A stretch of DNA of 64,000 nt. It comes from Sphingomonas albertensis (GTDB lineage Bacteria > Pseudomonadota > Alphaproteobacteria > Sphingomonadales > Sphingomonadaceae). This document shows, piece by piece, positions 1 through 8,761 of the stretch; the stretch's first letter is position 1; every line of letters starts with the position of its first letter. The notes beneath the pieces were generated by a model. It saw only the letters and a program-made list of their open reading frames with translations, ran no database searches and was not told where the DNA came from. A program made the position numbers and the translations under genes. The stretch covers positions 47,734 through 111,733 of the forward strand of contig NZ_JACONT010000010.1 of NCBI RefSeq assembly GCF_014358075.1, given 5' to 3'.

Positions 1-173
1 TGAAGAGCGCCGTGGCGAGGTGCTCGGACGCAAATGTGTCGCAGTAGGTTGCGTCGCTGGGCGCACCGGCAGGAATGAAGCGCACGTCGCGGACGAAGTC
101 GAGGTGGGAGCGTATCTGTTCCAGCTAGGATCAGCCTCGATGGTCTTCAGGACGCAGGATCGAGATGTCGCGT

Positions 174-611
174 TCAGCATGCCACGCCCCAGATACCGCG
201 CATGCTGGTTGCCACGCCGTCCCGGTCGATCGTCAGGACGGCGCGTCTGCTGCTGCTGTCCGACGCGAGGTTCGAGGTGGCTTTGCCGAACGATCGAATC
301 CGCAGCCGATAGCCTGCACAAGAGACGTTGCCCCGCCCAGTCTCCAGATCCTCGATGGCGACCGTCGTAAAGCGGCACGAATGCAGCTCATTCCGGTCGC
401 GGAGGAGAAGTTCGGTGCCGACTAGTTGCAGATAGTCGTACCTGCCGAGGGTGAACGTCGATGTGCACCCGGTCTCCTGCGTAGACCGTTCGTCCTGATC
501 GCTCAGCGGGAGAAGGCGCCCGCGCGCCTGAGCACGGGGTTCTGCGTGAATGCGCACGGGTGTCCACGCAGCCGCGGCAACGATGGCGGTAAAAATTACA
601 ACGCGGAACAA
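174..611 (-). CDS. Secreted protein of unknown function
   Basis: A 145-residue frame begins with a hydrophobic stretch that ends in an Ala-rich signal-peptidase-like region (about residues 1-23). The rest is polar, with four cysteines that could form disulfides. The first codon is TTG; a GGGGAGAAG Shine-Dalgarno-like stretch lies 10-13 bases upstream, so CTG one codon earlier is also possible. I do not recognise a family. It belongs to a run of small secreted proteins filling the first 10 kb. Reading direction is supported by the signal peptide; opposite-strand frames here lack any. Confidence 0.55.
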   Translation of the reverse strand: MFRVVIFTAIVAAAAWTPVRIHAEPRAQARGRLLPLSDQDERSTQETGCTSTFTLGRYDYLQLVGTELLLRDRNELHSCRFTTVAIEDLETGRGNVSCAGYRLRIRSFGKATSNLASDSSSRRAVLTIDRDGVATSMRGIWGVAC

Positions 612-868
612 CAGGATCGTGCTTCTCCCCTGCTACGCCAAACGCGTATAACCCGAGCGTTTTCGCGCAACAGGTGCAGTTGGTGAGCCCTGTGATTGCA
701 GTGGCGCTGAAAAGCCACTGCATACGATGCCGCTTGCCGCCGAGCAGACCATTAGTTGGCGCGGGTCCGCCCCGACTTGCAGCCCACTCGACATGGCAAC
801 TGCGGTCGCCGTCGGCGTAGAGATGCCTTAACGCGGGGCTCGCGCCCCTCCTGTGGATCCGTCTTCCC
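612..868. other. Divergent intergenic region
   Basis: This lies between two divergent secreted-protein genes. It presumably holds both promoters, but I see no clear sigma-70 boxes or repeats. Long frames on the minus strand here have no family features and are treated as chance. Confidence 0.4.
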
Positions 869-1960
869 ATGCATCGACTTCATGCTCTAGCCGCTGCGTT
901 CTGCGTTCTGATGCTGCCAGCAAGCGCTTCGGCTGCGCCGGAAACGGTGTTTGAAGGCGTGGCCGGTACCGCGCGCATCGTCGTCGCGATGACGGAGGAC
1001 AAGGGCGAGGTCGATGGTCACTATTTCTACCAGACGTCGCGGCTCGACATTGATCTTTCCGGCACTGCTACGGGCACAACGCTGACTCTGGAGTCGCGAA
1101 CGACCGGCGATCACCTGCTTCTAAAGCGAATTGGACCGAACCTTAACGGCACGCTGACAACTGCAAAGGGCAGGCGCTTAGCCGTAAGCGTGCACCCAGC
1201 AGCCGTTCCGGCCGCGCTTCCGGCCGACCTGCCGACCGAACTCAGCGTTTATGAACGTTGGCGTCTCGCCGGTCTTCATTTTACTTCGCAGCCGGCCGAG
1301 ACGATCCACGGCAGGACAATCCGGTGGTATCGGGAGCCGCTTTCCGGCATCCGGCTGTTCCGGATCGAAAGCGGCTACTCCACCGCGGCGATGGTCGCGG
1401 TAAACCACACTCTTGCCCGCAATCAATGGCAGAACGTCTCCACCTGGTTCGCGTGCACCGGATCGGACGGCCAGCCCGGCACCGATGTTGCGGAGGCGGA
1501 CAAGCCCTGGCTCGGGGTCGATCATATGAGCTATGTCTGGACGGCAAGCTGGAGCTGCGCGGGTACCGCGCACCCGGATTTCGGCGCTGATGGCCATAGC
1601 TATGACATGGCTACTGGCAGAGAGTTGGTCCTGGATGCGGTGCTCCCCTTCGGATCGGAATCAGTTCCTGCAGAAGATAGCGACGAGTGGTACAAATATC
1701 GCAGCAACCGCTTCGCGCCGGGCGTTGTCGCGTTGCTAAAGCGCTTTCATCGAGACGAGATGGTACCGCCGAGTAAGGGCGACGACGACGCATGCGACTA
1801 TTCTGATCCCGAAGTCTGGGATTTTCCGGCATGGGCGCTTTCCGAAAAGGGCCTGTGGCTCGGCGCATATTTCCCGAGAGCGCAGCGCCCGTGCGACGCG
1901 CCAGATTGGGCGGTCATCCCGTGGTCATCGCTGCGTCTCCCACGCGCGACTCTACCGTAG
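869..1960 (+). CDS. Secreted protein with C-terminal DUF3298-like region
   Basis: 363 residues with a clear signal peptide (about 1-22, ending ASA before APET). The first third (to about residue 110) is beta-rich and resembles small secreted domains that begin with a VAGTARIVV-type strand. The last 120 residues (WYKYRSNRF..., then WALSEKGLWLG and WAVIPWSSL) follow the pattern of DUF3298/RsiV-like domains, in which a polar strand and a final 'IPWSSL'-like strand close the fold. A periplasmic or envelope role is inferred from the signal peptide only. The ATG at 869 has no strong ribosome binding site. The DUF3298 assignment is by pattern, not search. Confidence 0.7.
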   Translation: MHRLHALAAAFCVLMLPASASAAPETVFEGVAGTARIVVAMTEDKGEVDGHYFYQTSRLDIDLSGTATGTTLTLESRTTGDHLLLKRIGPNLNGTLTTAKGRRLAVSVHPAAVPAALPADLPTELSVYERWRLAGLHFTSQPAETIHGRTIRWYREPLSGIRLFRIESGYSTAAMVAVNHTLARNQWQNVSTWFACTGSDGQPGTDVAEADKPWLGVDHMSYVWTASWSCAGTAHPDFGADGHSYDMATGRELVLDAVLPFGSESVPAEDSDEWYKYRSNRFAPGVVALLKRFHRDEMVPPSKGDDDACDYSDPEVWDFPAWALSEKGLWLGAYFPRAQRPCDAPDWAVIPWSSLRLPRATLP

Positions 1961-2072
1961 GCCTATAACAGTTAAGCGACGCAAAGCTCCAGGACCGGCG
2001 CGGGTGCGTTGCAAAGCCCGCCCCCTTCAGGCACCGGATCGGCGCTCAGATATCCGCGACTGGAGGCCTATG

Positions 2073-2495
2073 ATGTTAGCGATCTTTGCTTTGGCGTTAG
2101 GCGCTGCAGCAGTGCCCGGTGCCGGCCATTGCCCCGGGTCGTCGACGCAAGAAGTCGACGCTTGCCTGGCAAGTCGTTTCGACGAGGCCGATGCCGAGCT
2201 GAACCGCTATTATCAGGCCACGATCAAGCGCCTTCGGGAAGAGCGTGAAACCGCATCGGAGCAGATGCTTGTTCGTGCCGAGCGGTCATGGGTGGCCTAT
2301 CGAACATCCGAATGCGGCGCGGTCTATGAGAACTGGATCGGTGGCAGCATTCGAGGGAGCATGGCACTGAATTGCCAGATACGGCTTACACGCATGCGGA
2401 CATACACCATCTGGCTCCACTGGCTGACATACATTGACAGCACGCCGCCGGTACTGCCGCGGCCTAACATCGAAAGTGTTCTCTCACCGGCTTAG
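2073..2495 (+). CDS. LprI/DUF1311-like secreted protein
   Basis: About 140 residues from the second of two adjacent ATGs (2070 and 2073). GGAGG at 2062-2066 favours 2073, and a longer frame upstream is not needed. A short signal peptide is followed by a cysteine-containing segment (CPGSSTQEVDACL), an amphipathic helix (RFDEADAELNRYYQATIKRL) and the AERSWVAYRTSECG block. This is the classic order of the lysozyme-inhibitor LprI N-terminal family (DUF1311): Cys, helix, W..YR...C. Members are periplasmic or lipoprotein-like; lysozyme inhibition is known for only some. The next gene follows 9 bases downstream, suggesting one transcript. Confidence 0.8.
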   Translation: MLAIFALALGAAAVPGAGHCPGSSTQEVDACLASRFDEADAELNRYYQATIKRLREERETASEQMLVRAERSWVAYRTSECGAVYENWIGGSIRGSMALNCQIRLTRMRTYTIWLHWLTYIDSTPPVLPRPNIESVLSPA

Positions 2496-2504
2496 GAGAC
2501 TCGA

Positions 2505-2990
2505 ATGCAGGGATTTCGCACCGCGCTCGCCGGGCGTACGACCGCCGCCATTCTTGCCGGCGCGTTGGCGCTTGGCCCTTTGCAGGCGCAGGAGCTGGCG
2601 ACCGACCAACAACTGCAGACCGCGTTCGGTTCGGTATACAATCACCTAGGCCTGATGGAATATTGCATGGGCAAGGGGTTCGCCACTGCCGTCGACGTCG
2701 CCAATACGCGCAAGTCGGTCGTCGCGACGATCGCAGGCATGACCGTGACCCCGAAGGCGTTTGCCCAGCAAGCCGTCGGTCGACGCGGCGACATTGTCGG
2801 GCCGCAGGTGATCGGCCTAATGGACTCGAGCAACCACGCCCGCCCCGAAGAGGTTCGCGAAGGACAGACCATGTCGCTGGCCGACAACGCCCGCGCGCAG
2901 AAGTCGTCCGAACGCACGCTCTGCAGGCAGATGGCGGAACAGGTTTCGGCCGTGATGGAGGCGGCATCGAGAGCGGCGTCCGATCAATAA
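2505..2990 (+). CDS. Secreted protein of unknown function
   Basis: 161 residues with a signal peptide (about 1-28, ending LQA before QELAT). The mature part is helical and has two cysteines, one in MEYCMGKGF and one in RTLCRQMAEQ. The Shine-Dalgarno AGGAG overlaps the end of the LprI-like gene, so the two are probably co-transcribed and translationally coupled. No family recognised. The Cys spacing and helical content resemble small periplasmic four-helix proteins, but this is only an impression. Confidence 0.65.
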   Translation: MQGFRTALAGRTTAAILAGALALGPLQAQELATDQQLQTAFGSVYNHLGLMEYCMGKGFATAVDVANTRKSVVATIAGMTVTPKAFAQQAVGRRGDIVGPQVIGLMDSSNHARPEEVREGQTMSLADNARAQKSSERTLCRQMAEQVSAVMEAASRAASDQ

Positions 2991-3018
2991 CGCCAAGTGG
3001 GGGATCAATGTCCCGCCA

Positions 3019-3510
3019 TCAGCTGGGGCCGCCGTCTAAATCACCGACGCATTGCACGTCGGGCTCCGCTTTCGCCATGCGTTGCAAGTCCCCGGCCCGC
3101 GCGACGATGCCCGGGAAGATCGCGTCGGGGGTGGCCGTGTAGGTCCGAAGAAGTTGCAAGGCCCACGCATAATGCCGCGCGCCGACTTCGCAGCTGTTGC
3201 TGCCGCCATCGCCCTCGCCCCATACTTTGCGCCATCCGGCTTGGCCGTCGCGCTTCAGGATGGCCTGGAAGGTGCCAACCGGGCCTTCGGCGCGAACATA
3301 GGCAACCGCACCCGGGCCCGCCCAAAGGACCCGAAACGCGCGGAAGGTGAAACGCGATCGCGTGCTATCGTCGCCCGCATGGAGCGTCTTGACGATCGCA
3401 GTGCGTTCCGGGCTTCCCGGAGCTGGCGTGTGGACGGCGGGCGGCGCGGCCAGCGCCGCTGGCGCCAACGCGAGCAGCGTCGCGACGCCTGAGGAAGAGT
3501 AACGGGTCAT
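3019..3510 (-). CDS. Secreted protein of unknown function
   Basis: 163 residues from the ATG at 3510 (an in-frame TTG four codons upstream is an alternative). An N-terminal hydrophobic segment ends ALAAPPAV. The mature region contains RFTFRAFRVLWAGPGAVAYVRAEGP and a single-domain alpha/beta-like pattern with two cysteines near the C-terminus. Similar-looking small secreted proteins occur repeatedly in sphingomonads. It converges with the preceding plus-strand gene (29 bases apart). Function unknown. Confidence 0.6.
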   Translation of the reverse strand: MTRYSSSGVATLLALAPAALAAPPAVHTPAPGSPERTAIVKTLHAGDDSTRSRFTFRAFRVLWAGPGAVAYVRAEGPVGTFQAILKRDGQAGWRKVWGEGDGGSNSCEVGARHYAWALQLLRTYTATPDAIFPGIVARAGDLQRMAKAEPDVQCVGDLDGGPS

Positions 3511-3742
3511 ATCAACCGACAATGCGATAGATTAGCCGCGCCAGCCAGCCGCCCCGTCGATACGGAGGCCCCTTTCTCGAAAACGATCGGAAAACATGCG
3601 TAATCGCGGGGATAGCGATTCGCCTGGAATTTGATCGGCATTGCAAGAAGCTGCGTATTTCCGGGAGTGGCTGTTCCCCGATAAGATGACGAAACGGGCT
3701 CACGACTAGACGCAGGGCCCAACCATCGAACCGAGAACAGCC

Positions 3743-4036
3743 GTGGCGCAGTATATCGGTCTGGATGTTTCACTGAAAGACACATTCATCTCGGTCCGCG
3801 ATGACGGGCGGCGGATCTGGCACGGCAAATGCCCGTCTGATCCTCGGGCGCTGACGGAAGTGATCCGCAAGCGCGCACCGGACGTGAGCCGGGTCGTGTT
3901 CAAGACTGGCCCCTTGTCGACCTGGTACTACCATCAAGCGTGCCGCCATCGCGGTTGCGCGCAAGCTTTCCGTCATCATGCACGCATGCTGAAATTCGGC
4001 GAACGCTTCGAGCGCCCCACGGTCACCGCAGCTTAA
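3743..4036 (+). pseudogene. IS110-family transposase remnant, ends fused
   Basis: From the GTG at 3743 the first 65 residues (MAQYIGLDVSLKDTF..., ..TGPLSTWYYHQ) match the RuvC-like DEDD N-terminus of IS110 transposases. Directly after YYHQ, a second reading frame encodes RAAIAVARKLSVIMHA, the typical IS110 C-terminal signature. The first frame resumes as MLKFGERFERPTVTAA and stops. The internal two-thirds (about 250 residues in intact members) is missing, so this is a deletion derivative with a frame shift at the join. It cannot be an active transposase. Confidence 0.75.
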
Positions 4037-4103
4037 CCGTACCCGCACAGGAGTTGCCCAACACGCTAACGCTATAGCGTCGCTTGTGGCCGACGCGCCC
4101 AAA

Positions 4104-4694
4104 TCAATGCACGGGACGCCACTTGGAGAATGCAGTAATATGGCCTGGACGGTCGCGGAAGACGCGGGGCGGGCCGTCGCGGACAAGCGCCTCGGCATTG
4201 GGGTCGTTGCTAGGATTGAACGTCCATGATTCCGTGCGCTCGTTGTCGAAGACGAAGCCGGTCCGATCGTCGAGGCGGAAGGTGATATAGTCGGTCCAGT
4301 GCTGACCGCAGGCGACGCCGTTCTGGACGGTAAAGTAGCGCCCTTTGGTGGCGATCGGCGTGTCGCCGTCGAGGAACGGATCGCACTGTCCACCCTCGTC
4401 CGCCTTGAGCACGACTTGATCGTTGCGGCCGACCGGAAAAAACCGACCGCTCCTGCGCTCGTAGATCATAAGGGGCCGAGCCGGAGCATCACCCGATTTC
4501 GCGAGCGCCTCCTCATCTTTGCGACCGATTGCGACGATCTCGAAACTGCGGATTGGCTCTCCTGCTGAAACACGCGCGCTGGCGAGTACCTCGTAGCCCA
4601 ATGGGAGCTGGGCTTCCATCCCCGCCGGAAGCCTCGGCGCGGCGATTGCACCTGCCGCCGACATCACGACGAGGATTGCTATCGTGTTCCGCAT
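4104..4694 (-). CDS. Secreted protein of unknown function
   Basis: 196 residues with a signal peptide (about 1-18, ending AIAAPRL). The mature domain has strands such as LPLGYEVLASARVSAGE, FEIVAIGRKDEEALAKS and FRLDDRTGFVFDNE, with two cysteines (GGQCDPFLDG and NGVACGQHW) that could pair. AGAGG lies 10 bases before the ATG. The layout, a beta-rich domain of about 175 residues with a GQHW-type motif, is unfamiliar. It is alone on its strand between the IS110 remnant and another secreted protein. Confidence 0.65.
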   Translation of the reverse strand: MRNTIAILVVMSAAGAIAAPRLPAGMEAQLPLGYEVLASARVSAGEPIRSFEIVAIGRKDEEALAKSGDAPARPLMIYERRSGRFFPVGRNDQVVLKADEGGQCDPFLDGDTPIATKGRYFTVQNGVACGQHWTDYITFRLDDRTGFVFDNERTESWTFNPSNDPNAEALVRDGPPRVFRDRPGHITAFSKWRPVH

Positions 4695-4836
4695 CGGCGT
4701 CGAACCTCTTGGTATATGTTACGGCCATCGCAGAAGCGATCGAGTTTTGGGAAAGCTTCTCATGCTCGTTGGCAGCACCCGGCACGTGATCGCTCGCCCC
4801 TTATGGTATCACGGATTTTTTTGTCCGGGTCACTGA

Positions 4837-5346
4837 TCAGGGTCCGATGATCCGGGATCGGATCAGCGGCAACAAGCGATCGATCGCCTGTCTGGCCGAT
4901 GCGGGATCCTGTGCAAGCGAGCGAACGGTCAGTAGATCGCCATCGCGGATGATGATCGCCGTGGCCCCCGCACGGTCGCCCAGCGGATACCCGCTTACCC
5001 AACCCACAGCCGGCGCCACCTCCAGTGCCGTGACGGTGCATCGAGGGCTGCGTGCGCGACAGATCTGTTGCAGATCGGCGATGCTTGTCGTGCCCGACCG
5101 AACCCGTTCCTCCGTTCCATCCGCCTGACGACCAATCAGAACGTCAACGACCGGTGCGCCCACACAATCCGCGCAGAACAAGGTGACCCGCTGCGGTTCC
5201 TCTTTTGCCTCGAAGCCGGAGCCCAACGCCGTGGCAGCCGCCTGACCGACGCCCGTCAGATCTCTGGTTGCAAGTCCCTGTGCAGCCGCACTGGTCGCTA
5301 AGGCGATCATGCCGGCAATGGCGACTGTGCCAAGTCGATGACGCAT
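4837..5346 (-). CDS. Secreted protein of unknown function
   Basis: 169 residues with a signal peptide (about 1-22, ending SAAAQGLA). The mature part has a CADC pair (residues about 58-61) and a second pair, CRARSPRC, spaced like two disulfides or a metal site. A C-terminal strand-helix (ATAIIIRDGDLLTVRSLAQDP) follows. Same direction as the neighbour at 4104-4694, with 142 bases between them. No family recognised. The CxxC suggests a redox or metal role, but no thioredoxin fold is evident. Confidence 0.6.
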   Translation of the reverse strand: MRHRLGTVAIAGMIALATSAAAQGLATRDLTGVGQAAATALGSGFEAKEEPQRVTLFCADCVGAPVVDVLIGRQADGTEERVRSGTTSIADLQQICRARSPRCTVTALEVAPAVGWVSGYPLGDRAGATAIIIRDGDLLTVRSLAQDPASARQAIDRLLPLIRSRIIGP

Positions 5347-5763
5347 ATTCTTGCTTTCCCCGCGCTCGCTTACGCATGCTCGAACGCGATCAGATTAGCC
5401 CTGAAGGCCGCGTGGTACCACCCGGGAGCTTCCCCGAAACTGTGGCGAACCACTCGTGCAGCTTGGCACCGTGCGGGAGAAACGCCTTCGACAATAACCT
5501 GCCGGCAAGATCCGCCCCGGGTCGGCAACGGTCTGGTTGGCTTCCGAAAACGAACGACGTTTGAGATGGGGAAAGCGTTCTCGGAATCGATTGTTTGCGG
5601 AAACTGTGTCCGGATAATGCATATGGGCCTACACGATCTGGAGTATAACCCTACAAATACATCGCCGAAATCTGGACGTCAGAGTCAGACCGGTTCATCG
5701 CCAAGCCGATGCACCAGATGCTTGGACTAGACACTTGGACAGGAACGGGGGACGGAGGGACTG
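5347..5763. other. Intergenic region without recognised gene
   Basis: About 417 bases between divergent secreted-protein genes. Frames present on both strands lack signal peptides, family motifs and ribosome binding sites. The right end carries GGAGG seven bases before the next ATG. Nothing else stands out. Confidence 0.4.
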
Positions 5764-6309
5764 ATGATTGGAAAGCCTTGCATCGCAATGGTTATGCTTG
5801 CGGCGTCATCCACTGGCAGCGCTCTAGAATCGGGTGTCACGCCTGTGCCCACTTCGGTCAACGCACTTGGGGGGTGTTGGGAGGGGCAGGGTACGGTGAT
5901 GGGCAAAGCCGTCGCTATTGCGGTGAACGCCTATCCGATCGTCCAGGATGCGATGCTGGCTGTCGAAGCCGCAAGCAGCGCGCTCGTCGATCCGCAGGAC
6001 CAGTACGCGGCCCACCTGGTTTTTGGAGGAACCGGTAAGCCTTCCAAAACCGGAGCTGGCCCTATCGTCGGATATTGGGCGGACAGTTTTGGCGGGGCGT
6101 CCGCGGTAGCGGGGCGCGGCGAAAGCAAGGCAGAGGGGTTCGATATTACTTACCAATATCCGGACAAGGCCTACGTGAACCGATGGCGCATATTAGGCGA
6201 CCACCTCACTTGGCAGATTGTCACGCGGGACCGCAAATCTGTTGAGAAGCCTTTCGCCAGTTATACGCTTTCCAAGACGGCCTGCCGACCGCTCACAGGG
6301 GGCGGCTGA
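5764..6309 (+). CDS. Secreted protein, possibly lipocalin-like
   Basis: 181 residues starting at the ATG that follows GGAGG. A hydrophobic N-terminus (MIGKPCIAMVMLAASSTGSA) includes a Cys but no convincing lipobox. The body begins LGGCWEGQGTVMGKAV and continues with strands ending in YVNRWRILGDHLTWQIVTRD and FASYTLSKTAC. The W-E-G-x-G start followed by repeated strands resembles DUF1579/lipocalin-like small-molecule binders, where 'G.W.G.G' opens the barrel. That is a pattern guess only. Cys residues near both ends could form a disulfide. Confidence 0.6.
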   Translation: MIGKPCIAMVMLAASSTGSALESGVTPVPTSVNALGGCWEGQGTVMGKAVAIAVNAYPIVQDAMLAVEAASSALVDPQDQYAAHLVFGGTGKPSKTGAGPIVGYWADSFGGASAVAGRGESKAEGFDITYQYPDKAYVNRWRILGDHLTWQIVTRDRKSVEKPFASYTLSKTACRPLTGGG

Positions 6310-6486
6310 AAAGGCGTGTAAGCCTTATACTGTTGTCTGGAAGACTTATGCATCGTCCAAACCGATCGTACCCCTCCCGATGATTCTTTATAACGATCGA
6401 TTCCGAGAACGCCGATACCGGCTCGACTGCCGTTCCTTTTTAGGAACATCGGGCCAGGCGCTAGCGCTCCTTGCGGACGTTCAAGA

Positions 6487-6807
6487 TCACCCAGTCGTGG
6501 ACAACTTCATTAAGACGAGGCCGCTGATAATGAGCCCGGTGGCTAGAAGGCGCATCGCGGTCATAGCCTCGCCAAAGACCATGATGCCGACCACGAACGC
6601 GCCAACCGCGCCGATGCCGGTCCAAATTGTGTAAGCTGTTCCCAGCGGCAGAACCCGCATCGCTGACGCAAGAAGGCCAAAGCTGACCAACATGCCCAGC
6701 CCAGTAATGATGCTTGGCCAGAACCGTGTGAACCCATGAGATTGCTTCATGGCCGAAGCCCAGACAATCTCGAACAAACCGGCAAAAACGAGTGCAATCC
6801 ACGCCAC
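6487..6807 (-). CDS. sugE: SMR guanidinium exporter (SugE/Gdx type)
   Basis: Four-helix small multidrug resistance protein. The likely start is the GTG at 6807, because GGAG lies six bases upstream and the product then begins MAWIALVFAGLFE, as SugE/Gdx proteins do (106 residues; family about 105). An ATG four codons earlier overlaps that GGAG. The essential Glu of TM1 (GLFEIVWA) and the GTAYTIWTGIGAVG segment of TM3 are present. The KQSHGFTRFWPS loop is typical of the SugE/Gdx rather than the EmrE branch. Members export guanidinium in exchange for protons. A guanidine-II riboswitch candidate lies directly upstream. Confidence 0.9.
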   Translation of the reverse strand: MAWIALVFAGLFEIVWASAMKQSHGFTRFWPSIITGLGMLVSFGLLASAMRVLPLGTAYTIWTGIGAVGAFVVGIMVFGEAMTAMRLLATGLIISGLVLMKLSTTG

Positions 6808-6827
6808 AGCAGTCTCCATCGGAGCTG

Positions 6828-6863
6828 CCGGGCCGTCCCGGACTTCTACCCCCGTATTGGGGT
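6828..6863 (-). promoter_or_regulatory. Candidate guanidine-II (mini-ykkC) riboswitch
   Basis: On the minus strand, ahead of the SMR exporter, the RNA would form two adjacent hairpins. The gene-proximal one (6828-6841) is CCGGG-ACGG-CCCGG, a perfect five-pair stem with the ACGR tetraloop that defines mini-ykkC. The distal one (6848-6863) is ACCCC-AATACG-GGGGT; it carries ACGG at the loop edge but not a clean tetraloop. They are joined by six bases. Twin ACGR hairpins just upstream of sugE-type genes are the established layout of guanidine-II switches. The degenerate first hairpin is the weak point. Confidence 0.65.
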
Positions 6864-7067
6864 GGGAACGTTGTCACCGCATACCTAAATAATTGTAGCA
6901 TAACGATATTTCAACGGCAGCTAACAGGCACGACGGAGAGTAGCGCCACCATTAGTTTCGTTAATCGGCAGGAATGGGGCTGGGCGCGTTCGGCGCAGAG
7001 CGGTATCGATGCTTCTCCGGAACAACGGTGTAAGGTCGCTTTATACCGTCGTCACCGGGAGAGCTTC

Positions 7068-8069
7068 ATGATCCGCCGTCACATTACCGTACTGCTAGCC
7101 AGCGCATTCGTGCTTGCACCCGTTGCCCCTGTCGCCGCCCAGAACACGGTCCGCTCGATCTCGGCGACCGACAAGGCGCAGGGCACTCAGGCTCATCCGC
7201 AACTGCTCGCGCAGTTCGGTGATGCGTATAAGGGGCCGCAGGCGACATTTGTCGAACGCGTCGGCAAGCGTGTGGCGGTACAGTCCGGCCTGTCGAATGC
7301 GGGCAGCGACTTCACCGTCACCCTGCTGGACTCCCCGGTCGAGAACGCTTTCGCCATCCCGGGCGGGTACATCTACGTCACCCGTCAGTTGCTCGCACTG
7401 ATGACCTCGGAGGCGGAACTCGCTTCCGTGATGGGCCATGAGGTAGGCCATGTCGCCGCCCGCCACGCCGCCTCGCGCAACACGCGTGCGACGATCGGCG
7501 GTCTGCTCGCTCGTGGCGTCAGCCTGGCTACGAGAAGCGATCTCGCGACCCGGATCGCCGGGACGGGCGCGCAGCTGTACACGCTGAAATACGGACGCGA
7601 TCAGGAATATCAGGCCGATGCTCTTGGCGTCCGCTACATTACCGCTGCGGGCTACTCGCCCTATGCCTCGGCCGACATCCTGGCGGCGCTCGATGAATCG
7701 ACCGGGCTGACGGCGCAGGCCAGCGGCACCGCACGGTCTGCGCCGACATGGGCATCGACGCATCCGAATGGCGCCGATCGTGTGCAGCGCGCAGAGGCAC
7801 TGGCGAAGGCCACCGGCAAGCCGGAGCTTGCAACCACCCAGGATACGGCTTTCCTCCGCATGCTCGATGGCCTGCCTTACGCCGACGGCAAGGAGGGTCG
7901 CAAGGTCATCCGGATCGTCACTGTTGGCGCAAGGGACACGATCGATACGTTGAGCCAGCGCATGGCAGTAGGCGACAGCAAGCGCGAACGCTTTATTGTC
8001 ATCAATGGCCTTCCGGCTGACGAGCCGCTGAAGGCCGGGACGCTCGTCAAGCTGGTGGTCGCCGCATAG
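7068..8069 (+). CDS. Periplasmic M48 family metalloprotease
   Basis: 333 residues from the ATG at 7068, chosen because GGGAGAG precedes it and a signal peptide follows (MIRRHITVLLASAFVLAPVAPVAAQ). The zinc motif HEVGH is at about residues 124-128, and the third ligand region EYQADALGVRY lies about 60 residues later, as in M48 peptidases. The C-terminal 70 residues (VGARDTIDTLSQRM ... RFIVINGLP ... LKAGTLVKLV) look like a LysM-type module. Sphingomonad M48 proteins of this build are soluble periplasmic BepA/YfgC relatives implicated in outer-membrane protein quality control. The frame extends far upstream but without homologous residues. Confidence 0.9.
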   Translation: MIRRHITVLLASAFVLAPVAPVAAQNTVRSISATDKAQGTQAHPQLLAQFGDAYKGPQATFVERVGKRVAVQSGLSNAGSDFTVTLLDSPVENAFAIPGGYIYVTRQLLALMTSEAELASVMGHEVGHVAARHAASRNTRATIGGLLARGVSLATRSDLATRIAGTGAQLYTLKYGRDQEYQADALGVRYITAAGYSPYASADILAALDESTGLTAQASGTARSAPTWASTHPNGADRVQRAEALAKATGKPELATTQDTAFLRMLDGLPYADGKEGRKVIRIVTVGARDTIDTLSQRMAVGDSKRERFIVINGLPADEPLKAGTLVKLVVAA

Positions 8070-8149
8070 AACCGCTGCCGTAGGAAGCCGACCGGCCCTG
8101 CTGCGGCGATGTCATTGGCAAATTCTGACTGCGACCCTAACGTCCGCCG

Positions 8150-8761
8150 ATGTTCATTCTCTACGCCCTGATGCTCGCGGCGATGCTCCAGCAGACCCCC
8201 GCGAAGACCGACCCTGCTGATGTTTCCGAGATAGATGCCATTAGCTGCCGCCTGGACGTCCCCAGTTACATGCGCTTCGCCATGGCGATCGATGGCGATG
8301 AACAGCTCGCGCGGACGCGGGGATGGAAGAAGATCGTCTCGCCTAATTCGTTCATGGCCGAATATGATCTGCCGAAGCCGATTACCGTCGCGGGGGCATA
8401 CAGCACGCGCCGGATCGGCTTTACCGGTGACTCCATCCTTGCGGTGCTCGACGTCGCGGACCCTGCCATCGTGGCGCGCGCCGAGAAGATCGACAACAGC
8501 ATGTCGGCCCGACCGATGATCGACGCGATGGTGGCCTCGGGTAAAGTGACCCGCGCCCAGGCGGAAGCCGAGTTCCCCTTTCGCAAGTTCCTGGGCGAGC
8601 GGATCATGACCGACGTCACCGAACCCGCGGGCAAGGACGGCTATGGCAGCCACATGGTAGTTGCCCGAACGATCTCCAACGTCACCACGCACCCCGGCAA
8701 GACACTCTACGGCTGCGCATATCGGTTCGATATGCTGGACAAGGATGGGACATCGCTGTGA
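8150..8761 (+). CDS. Secreted protein of unknown function
   Basis: 203 residues. The N-terminus MFILYALMLAAMLQQTPA is a short signal-like segment. The rest is alpha/beta with two cysteines (ISCRLDVP near the start and YGCAYRFDML near the end). Its stop overlaps the start of the next gene by four bases (GTGA), so the two are translationally coupled and probably act together. Function unknown. Confidence 0.65.
   Translation: MFILYALMLAAMLQQTPAKTDPADVSEIDAISCRLDVPSYMRFAMAIDGDEQLARTRGWKKIVSPNSFMAEYDLPKPITVAGAYSTRRIGFTGDSILAVLDVADPAIVARAEKIDNSMSARPMIDAMVASGKVTRAQAEAEFPFRKFLGERIMTDVTEPAGKDGYGSHMVVARTISNVTTHPGKTLYGCAYRFDMLDKDGTSL

Noticed and set aside
20..370. Plus-strand frame of 116 residues opposite the first gene
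   Set aside because: No motif, signal peptide or ribosome site, and it is rich in Arg, Cys and Pro, a common GC-rich shadow pattern.
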